A stretch of DNA of 16,383 nucleotides from JBEKYD01 sp049509915 (GTDB taxonomy: Bacteria; Acidobacteriota; Terriglobia; Bryobacterales; Bryobacteraceae), in the NCBI GenBank assembly GCA_049509915.1, contig JBEKZL010000172.1, forward strand, positions 1-16,383, read 5' to 3'. Shown in pieces: positions 15,031-16,383 of this stretch. Position numbers and translations under genes: made by a program. Under the pieces are notes generated by a model. It was not told where the DNA came from, made no database searches, and was given only the letters and a program-made list of their open reading frames with translations. The stretch's first letter is position 1; the number at the start of each line of letters is the position of its first letter.

Positions 15031-16257
15031 GTGCGATCTCTCGCGTTACTCCTGTTGCTCGGTGCCGTGTCTCTGGCCGCGGATTCGGTGCAGGATCTGG
15101 AGGCCCGCGGCGCCGCGCTGAAAGTCGCCGGTGATGCCGCCGGCGCACTCAAGATCTATCGGCAGGCGGCGGATCTGGATTCCCAATCGGCGCGGCTGCA
15201 GGACGAAGTAGGTTTTCTGCTGGCAGTCCTGAACCGCCGCGAGGAGGCCATCCAAAGCTTCCAACGAGCCCTCGATCTGGACCCGAAGTACGCGTCGGCG
15301 CAGTATCATCTGGGCGCCGCGTATTGGCTGGAGAAAAATGCCGTCCTCGGTATTTCTCATTTGCAGAGCGCCGCCGCCCTGGAACCAGGCAACTTCGAAT
15401 ACCAGTACAGGCTGGCGGAAGCAGAGAACGCGCAGGGTGAATACGAGAGCGCGCTGCCCCATCTGAGGGCCGCGGTAGCGGCGGACGGTAATCGCGTGGA
15501 AGCGTGGAACGCTCTGGGGATGGCCTTGCAAAACACCGGCGACCTGGGCGCGGCCGTGGATGCCTACCAACACGCCGTGGATCTCAATCCCGCCGATGCC
15601 GATGCGCGGAACAATCTGGGCACCACGCTGGTTAAGACGCGCCGGGCGGACGAAGGCATTGCGCAATTTCAGAAAATCCTCGATGCGGACCCGTCCTACA
15701 ACATGGCGCGCGTCAACCTGGGGTTTGCCTACATTCAGAAGGGCGACGTGGACAAGGCGGTGGAACAGTTGCGGGAGGCCATCCGGCGGGATCCGGACCG
15801 GGCCAGCGCGCATTACGACTTGGGCATCGCGCTGAAGAACAAGGACGAGATTGAGGCCGCCAAGACCGAACTGCAGCGGGCGCTGGAACTGGACCCCGAC
15901 ATGGCCGAAGCGCACTATACGCTGGGCATTGCGCACTGGCAGACGGGAGCTTTCGAGGATGCGGCCAAGGAGATGCAAGCGGCCATCGCCTTGCGCCCCG
16001 ATTACGGCCAGGCCTATTTCATGCTGGGAACGGCGCTGAAGCAGAAGGGCGATCGTGACGGCGCCGAGGCCGCGCTACGCGAAGCGATCCGGCTGGATCC
16101 AGGCGACCCGGGACCCTACAATACGTTGGGTCAGTTATTGCGGCAGAAAGGCGATGTGGAGGGCAGCAAGGAGGCTTTCGCCAAGGGTGCGCAGGTGAAG
16201 CGGGAAAAGGAAGCTGAGCTGGGCAGAATGCTGCAAAAAAAAGATGCGGCAAAATAG
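15031..16257 (+). CDS. Exported TPR protein with 11 repeats (second paralogue)
   Basis: The 408-residue protein starts with a short signal peptide (RSLALLLLLGAVSLAADS). About 11 consecutive TPR units fill residues 19-385, followed by a Lys/Glu-rich tail. It aligns end to end with the TPR protein at 7836-9080. Shared repeat wording includes DEVGFLLA/DEIGFLLA, VNLGFAYI/VNVGFAYI, SAHYDLGIA/GAHYDLGIA, AEAHYTLG/AEAHYSLG and KEAFAKGA/TEAFAKAA. The start is GTG at 15031 with AAGG 4-5 bp upstream. No in-frame ATG precedes the signal peptide. It lies 9 bp downstream of the FG-GAP/ASPIC gene, so cotranscription is expected and a physical partnership is plausible. Scaffold function is inferred from the fold only. 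Confidence 0.87.
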   Translation: MRSLALLLLLGAVSLAADSVQDLEARGAALKVAGDAAGALKIYRQAADLDSQSARLQDEVGFLLAVLNRREEAIQSFQRALDLDPKYASAQYHLGAAYWLEKNAVLGISHLQSAAALEPGNFEYQYRLAEAENAQGEYESALPHLRAAVAADGNRVEAWNALGMALQNTGDLGAAVDAYQHAVDLNPADADARNNLGTTLVKTRRADEGIAQFQKILDADPSYNMARVNLGFAYIQKGDVDKAVEQLREAIRRDPDRASAHYDLGIALKNKDEIEAAKTELQRALELDPDMAEAHYTLGIAHWQTGAFEDAAKEMQAAIALRPDYGQAYFMLGTALKQKGDRDGAEAALREAIRLDPGDPGPYNTLGQLLRQKGDVEGSKEAFAKGAQVKREKEAELGRMLQKKDAAK

Positions 16258-16383
16258 CCGGCTAGCAGCCCGTGGTAATAGTCAGCTTTTCCGCCCAAAA
16301 CATGTGACCTCGGAAATGTTCCGATCGTCTATAAGACATGGCGATGGGAACCCGAAAACGGGACCGGCAGCAGGATCTCTGGA
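16258..16383 (+). mobile_element. Left end of an IS1182-type insertion sequence, running off the window
   Basis: Immediately after the TPR stop the sequence changes to a non-coding stretch beginning near GGCTAGCAGCCCGTGGTAAT (16260-16279), a candidate terminal repeat containing a CTAG palindrome. A transposase start follows at 16338. Neither the opposite end nor a target duplication can be seen, so the exact boundary is uncertain. Confidence 0.5.
16338..16383 (+). CDS. IS1182-type transposase, N-terminus only
   Basis: The ATG at 16338 opens a frame reading MAMGTRKRDRQQDLW to the end of the window. IS1182-family transposases typically begin M-(A-M)-G-(K/R)-R-K-R-(D/E)-R-Q followed by LW or MW, so the family call is reasonable although only 15 residues are visible. 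Whether the gene is intact beyond the edge is unknown. No strong Shine-Dalgarno sequence lies immediately upstream. Confidence 0.6.
   Translation, partial: MAMGTRKRDRQQDLW

Noticed and set aside
15046..15978. Long minus-strand open frame (310 codons)
   Set aside because: Antisense shadow of the TPR gene, caused by GC-rich third positions.

Overview
The window comes from a GC-rich bacterial chromosome, most likely an acidobacterium of the Solibacter/Bryobacterales type. This is inferred from the mix of CRTAC1-like FG-GAP/ASPIC proteins, a TPR-fused multihaem cytochrome, paired TPR proteins and mixed insertion-sequence (IS) debris. There is no rRNA or other phylogenetic marker to confirm it. 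No tRNA, rRNA or CRISPR array was seen.

Layout. (1) 1-1054 is an IS graveyard. It holds an IS4-type transposase C-terminal fragment (minus), an IstA-like C-terminus (plus) and an IS1634-like transposase broken by an in-frame TGA (minus), with a possible second IS1634-like piece in the opposite orientation. (2) 1309-3117 (minus) encodes a secreted GH13 alpha-glucosidase. (3) 3339-7839 (plus) is a three-gene operon: a pentahaem cytochrome c with five C-terminal TPRs, a Tat-exported FG-GAP/ASPIC protein overlapping it by 4 bp, and a small secreted four-cysteine protein. (4) 13080-7836 (minus) is a second three-gene operon: GH37 trehalase, a large (alpha/alpha)6-barrel glycosidase related to amylo-alpha-1,6-glucosidases, and an 11-TPR secreted protein. 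It converges on operon 3 with overlapping stop codons. (5) 13258-16257 (plus) runs divergently from the trehalase and encodes a second Tat-exported FG-GAP/ASPIC protein followed by a second 11-TPR protein paralogous to the first. (6) From about 16258 an IS1182-type element begins and runs off the end.

How the genes may work together. All nine intact genes carry an N-terminal export signal (seven Sec-like, two Tat-like), and the window has no regulator, transporter or cytoplasmic enzyme. Three glycosidases acting on alpha-glucosides (trehalose, malto- or isomalto-oligosaccharides) are interleaved with two paralogous FG-GAP/ASPIC plus TPR modules, one of which also has the cytochrome-TPR fusion. 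This suggests an extracytoplasmic alpha-glucan/trehalose-processing system next to a putative redox or scaffold complex. The glycosidase assignments rest on clear family motifs. The role of the ASPIC/TPR/cytochrome part, and any link between the two halves, is inference.
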